From Gadus chalcogrammus (lineage: Eukaryota > Chordata > Actinopteri > Gadiformes > Gadidae): a stretch of DNA of 64,000 nucleotides. The notes under the pieces are model-generated. The model did not search any database and had not been told where the DNA came from. It worked only from the letters and a program-made list of their open reading frames with translations. How positions within the stretch are numbered: the first letter of the stretch is position 1; the number at the start of each line of letters is the position of its first letter. Below are positions 46,159 through 57,944 of the stretch, in pieces. Made by a program: the position numbers and the translations under genes. The stretch covers positions 13,527,561 through 13,591,560 of the forward strand of contig NC_079420.1 in assembly GCF_026213295.1 (NCBI RefSeq), given 5' to 3'.

Positions 46159-46889
46159 GGGATGTGTAAGAACCTTGCTAATTAGCATGAAGGAGCAGTT
46201 ATTTCTGAGAAACTGGCGCACATATGATAACCAAGGTACGATTCGCCTCTGCTTATCTCTCAATCGATCCTTTTCCTCTGTGATGACTGCGTTTTCTATC
46301 CATCTTGAATGAAGACGATTTGCTGTGGGGGTTGGCTTTATTACAGATCACAATTGATAATGTATACCCCAGACGTTTAGTAGACTGCAATGCTTCTTTG
46401 TATAATTAGAATGCTACAACAAACAGGTTAGGTCAGGTGCCATCCTTCAGACCTTAACTATGATTCCAGTTTAAAAGTACTTTGTGGTCCTATATTGGGT
46501 GGCAACCAAACAACTTACCTTTAAGTCCTCAAATGTCCAATGTTGGGACCTCTCTCAGTGTCCCCTGATATGCATAGCCTACGGGTTTGCAGGAGATTGC
46601 GCTTACATAAGGTATAGATATTTGATCCTCTATTGACCCTTTTTTTTATGATTGAATAAACGTCCTGTTTATATAAACTAACTGCCTAATGATTTAAATC
46701 TACAAGCAAACTAGTGTTTATGAGATCGATGTGATTTTGTTAATTGGGACAGTGATACTACCAGAATATGTTGATTGGGTAAACACAGTGTGTGGAAGCA
46801 GATGCACTAAAGTAAAGGTTGGGGTCGCAAACATTTTAATTGCTAGGAGGTCATAGGCCAAAAAGGTTTTGAACCACTAGGCCAGAATG

Positions 46890-48622
46890 CAGGGCCGGCC
46901 CTGTACACCTGGGGGCCCTAAGCAGGATCATTTTGGGGCCCTGCTTTGCGGTTGATAGAGTAGTTTTGCCACAGAGAACATGCAACTGTATGCGTTCATA
47001 ACCCTTACTGTTTTTATCCGTACCTCTTTGAACATGATTTGCCGCAATTATTTTACTACTTATTAAGTATACTCACTGATACAGTCAAAGTAAAGCTGAC
47101 ACACTTACCAAATTTCTAATTTTACTTTACTGTCTGAATTTTGTAAATGTAGAAAATGTTCTGAAGCTTTTCTGTTGTTTGTTGTCCATGCATCACACAT
47201 TGTTTAATTGCAATGTAGCTAGTAGAGCTATAAGTGGGTGAAAAAAACTGCTAAGAAAAGTAAAGGTAAATCAGTTAATATGTGTCTTCAGTGATGTTTA
47301 GTATACTAATGTCAATTAACAGGACAACGCTCCGCTCGCTATGGGATCGAGGGGCGCAAAACTCAATCTCGCCTAGGGCTACCAAAGGGCTAGAACCGGC
47401 CCTCGGGGAGAGAGCGGGAGAGAGGCGATGTCGGACAAAGGTAGCGAGCTTCGTTTAGCTTCATCATGGACCGTATCGTCATCATCGTGGTTGCCAGTTT
47501 GGGGTAAGTCAAACCAGCGCCTGCGCTGAATCAAACATCATGCTCCTTGCTTGTTGCCCTCTCAGCAACACCGAGCATTTCATTCACAACATGTGTAGGG
47601 TTGCCAGGTCAGTCAGAATCGCTTCATTTTAGGTTATCATGATCAGACCTCTATACAGTCAATGGGACAGACAGACACAGTAGAAATTCTTAACTCCACC
47701 ATTGTTTTCTTAAACTAATATGAGCTGTATGATTATAATGTTTCCTTTCTTGTTAAAGGAGAAATCCGGTGTAAGATGGATCGGGATATGTTTAACTAGT
47801 TGGAATGTTCGTTTGGGAGCAAAAAAGCGCAGATAGACGCATTCTTAAGTTGGTTGTTTTTAGCCGATTCTATCAAAACGCTATAAACTCGGAACGATAG
47901 GGGAGTGTCTCATGGTAAAAACTAAATCGCTATTTTAAATCACTTACAAGGTTAGAAGTAGCCCGAAACTCCTTTGCAAGTATAATAAGGGTCTTAACAT
48001 ATAAAATGAGGCATTGATAACTTTGTAAGTGTACAGATTGTTTATTAAAAAGGACATTTTATACACACAATACCATCAGTAGTCCACACGTCTACGCCAT
48101 CTTGTCTTTAAGACTCGATAAGTAGATTGACGAACACAGAGCTTGCGTGTTGTTGACGGATGAACGGGTGAACTACTGATGGTATTGTGTGTATAAAATG
48201 TCCTTTTTAATAAAAAATCTGTACACACAAGTTATCAATGCCTTGTTCATATTTTAAGACCCTTATAATATCACCAAAGAAGTTTCGGGCTACTTCTAGC
48301 CTTGTAAGTGATTTAAAATAGCGATTTAGTTTTTACCATGAAACATGCCCCTATCGTTCCAAGTTTATAGCGTTTTGATAGAATCGGCTAAAAACAGCCA
48401 AATTAAGAATGCGTCCATATGCGCCTTTTTACTCCCAAATGAACATTCAATCTAGTTTATCATACAAAACATATCCCAGATCCATTGCAGAGGATTTCTC
48501 CTTTATGTAAATTGCTTTGTGTATAAACCCCCCCCCCAAGAAAACAGCGTTCTTGGGGGGGGGCCTTGCGGCCGGGGGCCCTAAGCGGCCGCTTATTTCA
48601 AGTATAGGGAAGACCGGCTCTG
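46890..48622. mobile_element. hAT-type element carrying a nested foldback element
   Basis: 1,733 bp from CAGGGCCGGCC to GACCGGCTCTG with 8-bp target duplications CCAGAATG at 46882-46889 and 48623-48630. GGGGGCCCTAAGC occurs near both ends in inverted or repeated form. A second end-like motif, AGAACCGGCCCT, lies internally near 47391-47402, suggesting a composite history. A foldback element occupies 47756-48503. No transposase ORF. Confidence 0.8.
47756..48503. mobile_element. Long foldback (inverted-repeat) MITE
   Basis: 748 bp made of two arms of about 330 bp (47756-48083 and 48170-48503) that are reverse complements at roughly nine bases in ten by eye, around an 86-bp centre. Ends are AAGGAGAAATCC and GGATTTCTCCTT, with TA on both sides (47754-47755, 48504-48505), as for Tc1/mariner-type insertion. 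It sits wholly within the hAT element at 46890-48622. A transcript through it would form a long double strand. Confidence 0.88.
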
Positions 48623-48650
48623 CCAGAATGCTTCAAACATCTTGAGCTGG

Positions 48651-48750
48651 ACCGGTAGAACTATTTAAACTGGTGACCACTGGTCACCAGTTTAAATAAT
48701 TCTACCGGTAGTTATAATAGTTTACCACTGGTCACTGACCAGTGGGTAAA
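48651..48750. repeat. Two adjacent palindromes
   Basis: 48651-48709: 29-bp arms with one mismatch around a single central base (ACCGGTAGAA...TTCTACCGGT). 48721-48750: TTTACCACTGGTCA and GACCAGTGGGTAAA. Both share ACTGGTCA. They lie 20 bp past the right target duplication of the 46890-48622 hAT element. Confidence 0.85.
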
Positions 48751-49428
48751 CTGGTGGCCAGTAGGATGCAGGAAACTGGATTACTTATTGTGTTATTAAT
48801 AGTGTAAAGCACAAAAAGCACAACAATACATCAGCAGTAGTACAAAGTGTCTTTCACTCTTACAGTGTTTGTTACTTTTACTCAAATTGACAAATTGTAC
48901 TTTTTATCTTATATCTACAGGCATTAGTATTACTTATACAGTTGGTTTATTTCAACGAATACAACACGTTTAATTAATTATTTATAGATGCTAAAATCTA
49001 TAAAGTAAGATGCTTATTCATAATCAAATGAATGTTTCTTCACTGCAGTATACAATATCAAAGTTGGTTCCGCCTCTTTTTGATGACTTAGTTAGTCTAG
49101 CGAGCATCGAGCAGGCAACAATTATGGAGCAGATTGTGGGATTTCCTGAATCGATTTAGGAAGGTAGGCTACTGTCTTGTTATGTGTTATTTTTTCAAGC
49201 AAGTCTAACACTGAGACCATTTAAAAGGGAGATGTGTCATTATCTAAGGTCGACAAAGTCATAGACGCATAAATATTATTTATATTTCGACACAATGAAG
49301 TGAATGCTAACACATCATCCACACCCGAAAAATCCATCACGCCAAATATTTATAGTTGTAAAAAAAAGTACCGCGCGTGTCTGCTTTGTTTTGATTGCGT
49401 CAGTGAAGTTGCCAGCAAAACATTGTCA

Positions 49429-49616
49429 TGCGCATGCGCATTACTGCAGCCTGTCAATTCGAATCTAAACGAGGGAAACGGGGGTCTCTTCTGTTGAACT
49501 AGATGAAGTTCCTTGCGGTGTGAATAATATCTTATTCTACTTTAATTTCTGCATTGACGAAACGGAAACGTGCTTACAGCTAGATGTGACATGCGGTTAT
49601 CGTAGCAAGGACCTTG
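49429..49616 (+). promoter_or_regulatory. Candidate pot1 promoter and non-coding first exon
   Basis: A perfect palindromic NRF1-type site TGCGCATGCGCA lies at 49429-49440, with a CRE/AP1-like TGCGTCA about 30 bp upstream (49396-49402). Downstream comes about 175 bp of relatively CpG-containing sequence with only a short upstream ORF (ATG 49503), ending in a strong donor CTTG|GTGAGT at 49616/49617. NRF1 sites at the start of ubiquitous genes are well known. Assignment to pot1 rests on strand, distance and the need for an upstream exon that splices to 57823; it is inference. Confidence 0.35.
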
Positions 49617-51267
49617 GTGAGTGGATTAGTTGACTAACATACTGGGGCTAACGTTAGTTTGCTAATAATCCCTATCATTTATTCCATGGTGGTATCTATC
49701 TAGTCTATAAGAAATCCACTGTTCGGATGTAACTGTTATCAAACACGTTAATAGTCCGTAAAGTGCACTGGGAGCTCGACCATCTTGTAATTGTAGTTGT
49801 GAATTCTGATACGTCTCCACATCAATTTGCTAGCTTACGACAGCACCTTGTTACAATTGGCTAGCTTATTTTTCTTACAGTTATTCAATAAAGTGACATA
49901 TTAGCTGTGATTTATATGACCCAGTAGGTGTAAATGTGATGTGCAACAGTGTAGTTTAAGTATCAACGTTCACAGACCAAAGCTGAATGAAAACCACCAC
50001 CTGATAGAGCTGATTATTCTAACTGGTGTGGAATTACGCAGGTGTCTGTTTTGGGTAGTTTATCAAAAGTTTGCTGCACAAGAATAACTACATCTAAATT
50101 ACCTTATGATTCGTTAAGTTACGTCCAACAAGTCACGTTTTCTACCTGAAAACTGGGGAGACACGAATTTTTTTAACATCAGCTACTGTTTTTCACCCTG
50201 TTCCCCCTGCATATATTTTGATTACAAAAATGATTTCCCCCTGAAAACAGGAGAGAAAGGTACAAATTGCTTTCTTGGGTACATTTCATCCTTTCAAACG
50301 GCTAGTATTAGATGTTCTTCTTCTTCTTAAATGGCAATCTAAAGAAAATAAACAAAATATATTAATTCGATCATTCATAATACTGTTAATTAATATACCA
50401 ACAGATGTTTTGCTAAAAAAGCTGGATTTGTGGACTTTTTACAGAACCATAGGCCTATCTGAAGTCTAATTTGCAGATTAAAGCTCATGTTTACTTGAAT
50501 CCATCAGTTCCTAAGAACAATCGCTGCGGTGGAAGCGGTCATGGCCACCTATAAACAAGACAGAGGTCCTGTCCGGCAATGCGCATAGCGTCGCTCTGAC
50601 AGTAATAGAAGAGCCCTGGGCAGCGTTATGATAGAATAAATTAACTTCATGTGATCACTCACAGTGGGAGGCTTATGGAATTAATAAGCCACTTATCATC
50701 TCCCGTCTCTCTTTATGCACATGATTCCCTGCTTGTCTAATCTCCACGCATTGCAGGGCTGTCTCTCTGAAGGCTGTTCTTGTCTCCTCACTCTCTGATG
50801 TGCTCCAGACTTTTATCTCCCTCCAAGATAGTGGAAGATACTTATGTCAAAATGCTTATGTAGGTATACAGTGAGAAACTGTCACTTTCATAGTCAAAAG
50901 CGGCCGTCACCTTGGTTACATGCACCTATCCAAAACGGTAACCACCACACTTCAGGCTGATGGACTGCTATGTCTTTTCTTCTAGGTTTTCTGGTCCATT
51001 CTTGATCTTCGTTGAGGTTTTGACAACTTTTGCTGGACTATGCTCAGAATAACTGATGCAGAGTAGACCCATAAATGTCACCAATGAAGGGTAGAGAGCC
51101 ATGATGTAGGCTAGCTAAAGTGCCTTTTCGACGCTGTAGTACTGTATAATTTGGTCTTTAGCTGCTGGAGCAGAGGATACTACTACTTATTTTCCTGCCT
51201 GTGAAAATTGACAGGTCATGGTCCTGTTGGAAGCCCCAGCCCTGGTTTAGCCCCCAGTGATTTATGT

Positions 51268-51360
51268 AAGCTTAGCATTAGGGTTGGCCCGAATACATCA
51301 TTTCAAGCTTGAAATATTCGTTAGGTTTCGAGACGAATATCCGAATATTCAATGGCGAGA
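51268..51360. mobile_element. Possible hAT-end fragment
   Basis: TAGGGTTGGCCCGAATA followed by repeated CGAATAT words resembles the end of fish hAT elements whose tips read TAGGG. The opposite end and a target duplication were not found, so it may be truncated. Confidence 0.3.
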
Positions 51361-52506
51361 AGATGCAAGAAAAAAATATCAACTGCCTGTAACGTAGCAG
51401 GAGGAGACCAATGCTGCAGAATTTAATCACAGATCGTTTTTTCCTTTTAATTTCTAAAGTGGATGAATTGGTAAAACAAATGTGTTCTTTTATTAACGCT
51501 AAATAGGATAACAACTATCAGGTGATCTTTTTAAGCTGGGCTGTCGGATCCCGGATCCCTCATCTGTCAGAGTTCTGCTGGGTTATGGCAGAGCTTCAAT
51601 GCAGCCTAAAAGTTTCAGAATGCACCCGATTTTCAAAGTATGAGAGTAGGCCTATCTTTTTGGTGTCTTTTGGACTCGTTGAACGTTGAAATAGCTGCTA
51701 ATTACATTCATCATTAAAATCCTTCTATAACCGGGGGGTTATTAGCTTGCGTATCCTCAAACTGGACGGCAGCTGTCTAAGTGCTACGGGAATATTCAAA
51801 TAATGTTCAACTGCAAAACTAAGGAATGATAATTCGATCATCCAACTATTTTCTAATGGCTTGATCTTAACTACACTTTAATTTGTTTTTGTTTTGTTTT
51901 CTGCTCCAATTACTGAATGTAGTGTCCACCCATTCGATAAAATACATATTTTACCCCTGACTATGCATGGAAGGAGGCAATGCTCCTTCAGCAGACTGCT
52001 TAACTTGAATGATTTTAGGAGTATTCCTTACCCTTGAGAGGGTATAGGATTAGAGGCGGTGTCATATAATGTGGGCCTATATGTACGAAATGTACTAGAA
52101 CCGGCTTGGTTCTGGCTCTGGTCCTGTGATACGTGTGGCACCAGAACAGTACATGTCGTTGTGCAGTTGCCCCCCCCCCACCGTGTCTGCCAGGCATCCG
52201 TGACTTTTCACCAAAAGGCTCTGAAGGCCTCGGTTATGTCATCTTGGACCGTGGCCTGCTGTTTGACTGAAGATGTCAGCTCGCTTTTCCAGTGCTTGCC
52301 ACTGATCCGACAGCCCCCTGCTGCCACTGCGCATTCTCATGGGCTGCTGTGACATGGCTACCTCGCATGGTTGCTGACATCAGGCAGATGTGACAGGAGC
52401 ATGAATGATGAGACCATCAGCAGATACAGTCAACTCAGTGGAACAATGGAAGAGCCATCATGTGCAGTCAGTCAGTCAGTCAGTCAGTGCAGTGGCACAA
52501 TGGAAC

Positions 52507-52543
52507 ATCATCCGCTCCTCTACGGAGGAAAGGAGCGGATGAT
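52507..52543. repeat. 12-bp-arm hairpin
   Basis: ATCATCCGCTCC and GGAGCGGATGAT around a 13-nt loop, just 3' of a (CAGT)n run at 52465-52487. Confidence 0.75.
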
Positions 52544-52781
52544 TCCAGATCCTCTTCTGAGGGTTACTTAGTTCCTTTAGTGTATGTGAGAAGCAGTTAT
52601 TCCCATTTATATAATTGTACTTCTGAAACCTCTCACAACAGTTTCAATGATTATTAAAACACCCGCCTCGGGTAATCGCACAAACCAACGCTTAAATAAT
52701 TGTCTTTGGCATTTTGCTTAATGTCACATTTTCTTTATTGTCATTCATATTGACGTATTTCAAAGATGCCAACTAAATTCA

Positions 52782-52784
<3 letters not shown>

Positions 52785-52862
<78 letters not shown>
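52785..52862. repeat. (CT)n microsatellite, about 78 bp
   Basis: Pure CT array. Confidence 0.98.
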
Positions 52863-52866
<4 letters not shown>

Positions 52867-55108
52867 ATTTTCAGGCTTGTTGCTCTCTTTGCCAGTGGAT
52901 GTGAGGCGGTGGTACCACAGTTCACCTATATATGTCAGCAGATCCCCAAGTTCCTCTTCAGGTCAGACCCTAGTGTCTGACGCTCTTCAGGTCAGACCAT
53001 AGCACACACACCCTGGTTTAAAAGTGATCTGGTAGATAGATAGTCATGCGTTAATGTCGTTATTGTAATTTGTAAAACATGTCGAACCTAGGAAGAACCT
53101 GACCTTTTTTAGTCCCAACTAAATGCATGACTCGGAAATGGCGGGGGCTTTATTTTTGGTTAATTAATTATATATCCTACTCCAAAACTTTGCCAAAACA
53201 CATTTCAACATGATTTAAAATGTATCTATAAAATGTCTATAAAATAACTACAAAACTATTTCAGAACAATATGTTTGTAATTTTTAAGGATTGATGAGGG
53301 CTTGTTTATTGGAGTCCACGTTTGTACTCCTTGCCCCTGTTTGTACCCCTTATACATAGACACAGTAGTACACAAGATGTAGTCATGCAACACTGTCACA
53401 AGACACTTGCGTACAGACCCTTTTAAAAAGGGTTGGCAGAAGGATGACGATTTGGCTAAAACTGGCCCTTTTTTAGCTGAGGTTTCTGAGTCTGCTCCCT
53501 GAGGGGAGGAGGGTTAGGTGTTGGTGGATTGGCTGCTGTGGGTCATGATATTATGTTTGCCTTAGGGGTCAGTACGGAGGTGCTGTGATCTGATGGTTGG
53601 AGGTGGGCAGTCCAATTATTTTACCAGCTCAGTGAGTGATTTTAAAAAGCATATTTCTACTCACTGCGGCGACCATGTGGTAAAAAGGGATGACTCCATA
53701 AAGGAGACCTGCCTCAACTATGCTGTGATGGAGAAGATGTGGTTGGAGAGTTGTTTCTTTGTCAGAATGACGGTGAGTCTCATACAGCTGATAGTTAGGG
53801 GTAACGAAAACAGATGTTTAAAATATGTGTGGTCCTCAGAAAGGGTGAAATTCACACAGGAAGACAGTGTTGTAGCTTTTGAAGCTCAGAGATAAACGCC
53901 TACAACAGCATCAAAATCAATGGTTGTGTTGAAGTTCAAAGCGCAACCTGGTAATCTAGGTATCTAGAGATATCTGGACCCAGCAGTCCTGTGGGGGGAT
54001 GGCCCAAAGCCTGGGCTGATTACCAACAACTCCAATGTTTCCTGTTTTGTTATAGAGATATTCTATCTATTTTCATCAACAATTGATTCCACTTTGAAGA
54101 TGGTCGTAAACAAACCAACGGTATACTTTCACTAAAAGAAGAATAGATTGTCCTTCAAAGCTTTTGTTGCAAAGAAAGAAGTATTTTTTGTTGTTGTAAG
54201 TGCTGCGTCGCCCGTTCCATTGCTATGATGTTTGTAGGCCTGTCCAATTGTGTCCAGAGGCATTTTGGTCTGCTCCCGTGGGTGATGCCCCTTGGTAATC
54301 AAAAATAAACGGAGAGCTTCCAGACTAATTACAGTTTGCAATTTCGTCTGGGGATGCCAGGCTAGCTGGGTCTCTGATTAAAGGAGAACCAAACCCCAAC
54401 ACCAGTGGATTGGTTTCATGATTCCACCTCTAGGTTTGACACATCCTTGTCTTCTTTCTTCTTTTAGAATATGGTTAGACGCTTTTTGTTCGGTACAAAG
54501 CGAAAAAGACCCGATAGCATTTGTTGGGGTCAACCTTTCATGAATGGCAAAGCACCACACTCATAGCATAACGTACATTAGTTATGCCAATATCTAAAAA
54601 TAGTTGTCTCGCTCAGTTTAAAAATGGTTTAGTTTCTCAAAGTCATCTGTGCCTATGTGTTACCCTTGCACTAAGTTTACCGACCTGATGAAAAATAGGT
54701 TTGCGAGTTGTTTGGCAGAATAATTCCTTTGCTGCCGCTATGAATACTGAAATAATTAAAAAAAAATAGGTCATATGTATACCGCTTTTGTAGTTTTGAG
54801 GAGCCTGAAACTGAACCATAGACTATGAACTGTAGCCCAATAACTATGGCTCTTGACTCTGGAATTATGATAATATAATATATACTACTCTGCATTATGT
54901 GGGCAGTTTTGAGAAACCAGTCAGTAAGCTCCATTTTTAAGTATCCAATCAAAACATTCCAATCAACCATTCAGACCTCCCTTAAAGCCTCTTCCCCAAA
55001 ACACGTTACTAGGTTTTTAGCTTTAGCAATTGCTCTACCTAGCCTTGTGGAAGACTCCAGTCATGTGCAATGCAGTGCATGTGCAGAATGTGCGCGGGTA
55101 GATGGGTT

Positions 55109-55178
55109 GACAGACGGGTAAGCCATCCAATCATTTCATTCTGGCGAATGAAATGATTGGCTGGGTAACCTGTCTGTC
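55109..55178. repeat. 33-bp-arm hairpin with 4-nt loop
   Basis: Inner arms CCAATCATTTCATTC and GAATGAAATGATTGG are perfect around TGGC. The outer 18 bp (GACAGACGGGTAAGCCAT against its partner) pair at about 14 positions. Confidence 0.85.
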
Positions 55179-55587
55179 TAGGATGGGCTTATTGAATGCC
55201 TTTATGACAGATACCAGTTTTGCTTATTTTATTTGTCAATTTGATTTATTGATTGCTTTCAGGATGTAAAGAGAATTTCACTTCTAAAATAAATTGCCTA
55301 CCGTAGTTTTATGTAGACTTGTGTTTCTGGAAAAGTTAGCTTCCTGACACTTAGGAATAGCTTAAGCTGAAAATCTGTTTCAAGTTGTTTGAAATGTGGT
55401 CAAAACAAAGCACCTGAATTTCTCAAGTCTCCTCGAGGCCTGAGGGTCCTCTTTACCTGTCGTCGACGGGATAAAAGTACCCACAAATGTGGTGCGTAGT
55501 ACGCTGTTTGCCTTTCCCCTGTCCCACTTTCTCTCTCTTGCTATTTCTCTCTCGACCTCTCGCTCTTTCTCTGCTGAAGTACTCAGA

Positions 55588-55747
<160 letters not shown>

Positions 55748-56698
55748 CTAATGTCTGCCCCCAGGAGAACGCCTTCCCTCCGCTCCTTTATGTATTTGTT
55801 TTTTAATAATTCAGCCATTTCACTTAAGGATTTTGATGTAAATAGATTAGCTTTTAGGCCGGTCATATAGGATCCAAACTAGGCCCTCGGGACCCTCTAT
55901 GTTCTCAGAAAACACACATAAATATTAAAATATAATCTATAAATAAAGATCCTGCTCACGAGATCTAGATGACATCTAACTGCTTAGTGGGCAACTTAAA
56001 GGTGCGCTTGGCATGCTTTTTATATGGTGCTTTATGTTTACTCGTTTTTGGTAAGTTGTTTTTTCAGGGCTATATCCATAGATGTTGGCATATCACTGGC
56101 AAAAATTGCTAGCAAAAATGACTGCAGATGTGCGCACAACTAATACATCGGTGCACTCAAATTATTATTGCGAGCACTTTTACTTAATTTTCTTCAGAAG
56201 CATTCATGTCATATTTCTGACATCCCGACAACAGAACACTTTGCGAGGAAGAGACAGCAATTGTGCGCATGGGGGCACCAGTTGCCTGCTAGTGCCCGCT
56301 CAATTTATGATTTGAGAGTGAATTTGTGTCACATGCCGCCTTATCTATGCATTGTTTTCTTTGCTCCTAAAGATCCATAGATGAAAACACATCAGCCACA
56401 TTTATGGAGGCTAACCTTATTTACACAATGTAGTTTTCCTTTAGTTCTCGACCACACACTGCCCTACAGCCCTGGTCCCTCCCTCTGGTCCCCGGTGCAC
56501 GGCTCCTGCCCCTGCTCTGCTTTCTGGCTGGCTGAGCAGCTGAAGCTACGATTGGCTGACTAACTTCCCCTCCCAGGCTGTCCCTGCCTTGTCAGCCCTG
56601 GCCACGCTAGGTAGCGCTAAGTGACTTTACCAAGGCCAACTGCCCTGGAATCACACTAACACGCTGTGACAAGAAGCTCCACACCACCTGCTGGAAAC

Positions 56699-56830
56699 AT
56701 GGCCGCCAGGGCTCCTCGCATCCTCCCTGTTCTCCGTGATCCGCCGGAGAGGACGACGCTGGCCCTCCTTCTGATGGAATTTCTCCTCCGCAAGCGCTAC
56801 GACCTGCACTTCACCCTAATCAACCAATAG
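56699..56830 (+). CDS. Possible small ORF, 43 residues, function unknown
   Basis: ATG in a near-ideal context (GAAACATGGCC) opens a 43-codon frame in a locally GC-rich stretch ending in TAG; the frame is also open 13 codons upstream. The product begins MAARAPRILPVLRDPPERT and ends KRYDLHFTLINQ. I recognise no family. It lies about 1.1 kb upstream of the pot1 start on the same strand, so it could be an upstream ORF on an alternative pot1 leader, a separate micropeptide, or chance. Confidence 0.25.
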   Translation: MAARAPRILPVLRDPPERTTLALLLMEFLLRKRYDLHFTLINQ

Positions 56831-56963
56831 GGTTTAATCTGCGTAGCTCCTTGCATAGTATCTTGTTCGCTTCTTTTCGTGTCCCCCTCAAGTAGCGTTT
56901 CCTATTGTCCTGCTCCTCGTAGGACTGGCCTTACGAGATGGACGATAAGTCATGTATGCAGGG

Positions 56964-57651
56964 TAGGGTTGCAAAGGGGTGGAAAATGTACGGTAAATTT
57001 CCCGAAACTTTCCGGTAAATTACCATGAAAAGTTAAGCTTAGGAATTTTGGAAATATTACAAATCTGAAACTTATGGGAATTAACTAGGAATTTAAGGTA
57101 ATTTTATCGAACTGTATCATATCCAAACATAAATATATATATTTTTTGTTATGTAGACATCCATGCAGAATAACACTATAAAATAACAATTAAAAGACTA
57201 TAAGAACTTAAAAAACATCATTTTAGCAGATTTCTTTTTAAGTCTAACTTTAACAAGTTCTAATTATTTTATTCTTTCACTAGAGAACAAAATCATGAAT
57301 TTTGAGTTAAACATGCTCTGGGCTCCAAAGTGTAGTGCAGGGTTCCAAGAAGTCATCAGGGCACATGTGATGGAGGAATGCACAGTGCATGTAGGGGGTG
57401 TAGTCTCAATAGCCCTTCAGTAAGCAGTGTGCTAGCGTGATTGAGGAATAGCATAGATAATCAAGTTTACTTGCATGAAATATGGTTGTGTTAATCAAGA
57501 TTATGCTAAAATATATTTTCCCCAACTATAATTAAGTCCCATGTTAAGAGCCAACCTTTAATTTCGTAAATTCCCGTTCTATTCCCATAAATTCCTGTTT
57601 ATTCCCATGGAAAGTTTCCAACTTTGAAGATTCCCGGATTTTGCAACCCTA
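56964..57651. mobile_element. Non-autonomous hAT-type element upstream of the pot1 start
   Basis: 688 bp bounded by terminal inverted repeats TAGGGTTGCAAA and TTTGCAACCCTA and by perfect 8-bp target duplications ATGCAGGG at 56956-56963 and 57652-57659. Subterminal sequence is rich in TTCCC/GGGAA words in both orientations. No transposase ORF. The 8-bp duplications are diagnostic of the hAT superfamily. It ends 171 bp before the putative pot1 exon 1 acceptor. Confidence 0.9.
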
Positions 57652-57836
57652 ATGCAGGGCAGCCTGTTATAGCGGAGGACGTGACAACCCGATAGTTGGA
57701 TTGCTTGCCGTTCAAAATCTAGGCGTCCATCTTGGCCTGTGTTATTCAAGCTCAAATAGTGCGATGTGTACTTGTCAGGTTTTGCAGTCAAAAGATGGCT
57801 TGTGTTGTTTATGTTTTCCCAGAACTTTGTACTACC

Positions 57837-57944
57837 ATGCCAGGCCGCGTGGTGGTGGACCAGGCCAATCCCGGGGCCCACCTAACCAGGATCCCAATCC
57901 CTGGGATCAGCACGGCCACAGACAGCTCCCAGGCCTCTGTCAAG
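57837..57944 (+). CDS. pot1: pot1 coding exon 1 (start codon)
   Basis: 36 codons from ATG at 57837, with A at -3 (ACTACCATGCC), to the donor AAG|GTGTGT. It encodes [18 protein letters not shown], then [19 protein letters not shown] splice acceptor TTTTCCCAG at 57814-57822 would put the exon start 14 bp before the ATG, joined to an upstream untranslated exon. The frame stays open back to another ATG at 57732, so an unspliced first exon with 35 more residues is possible but less likely. Confidence 0.75.
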
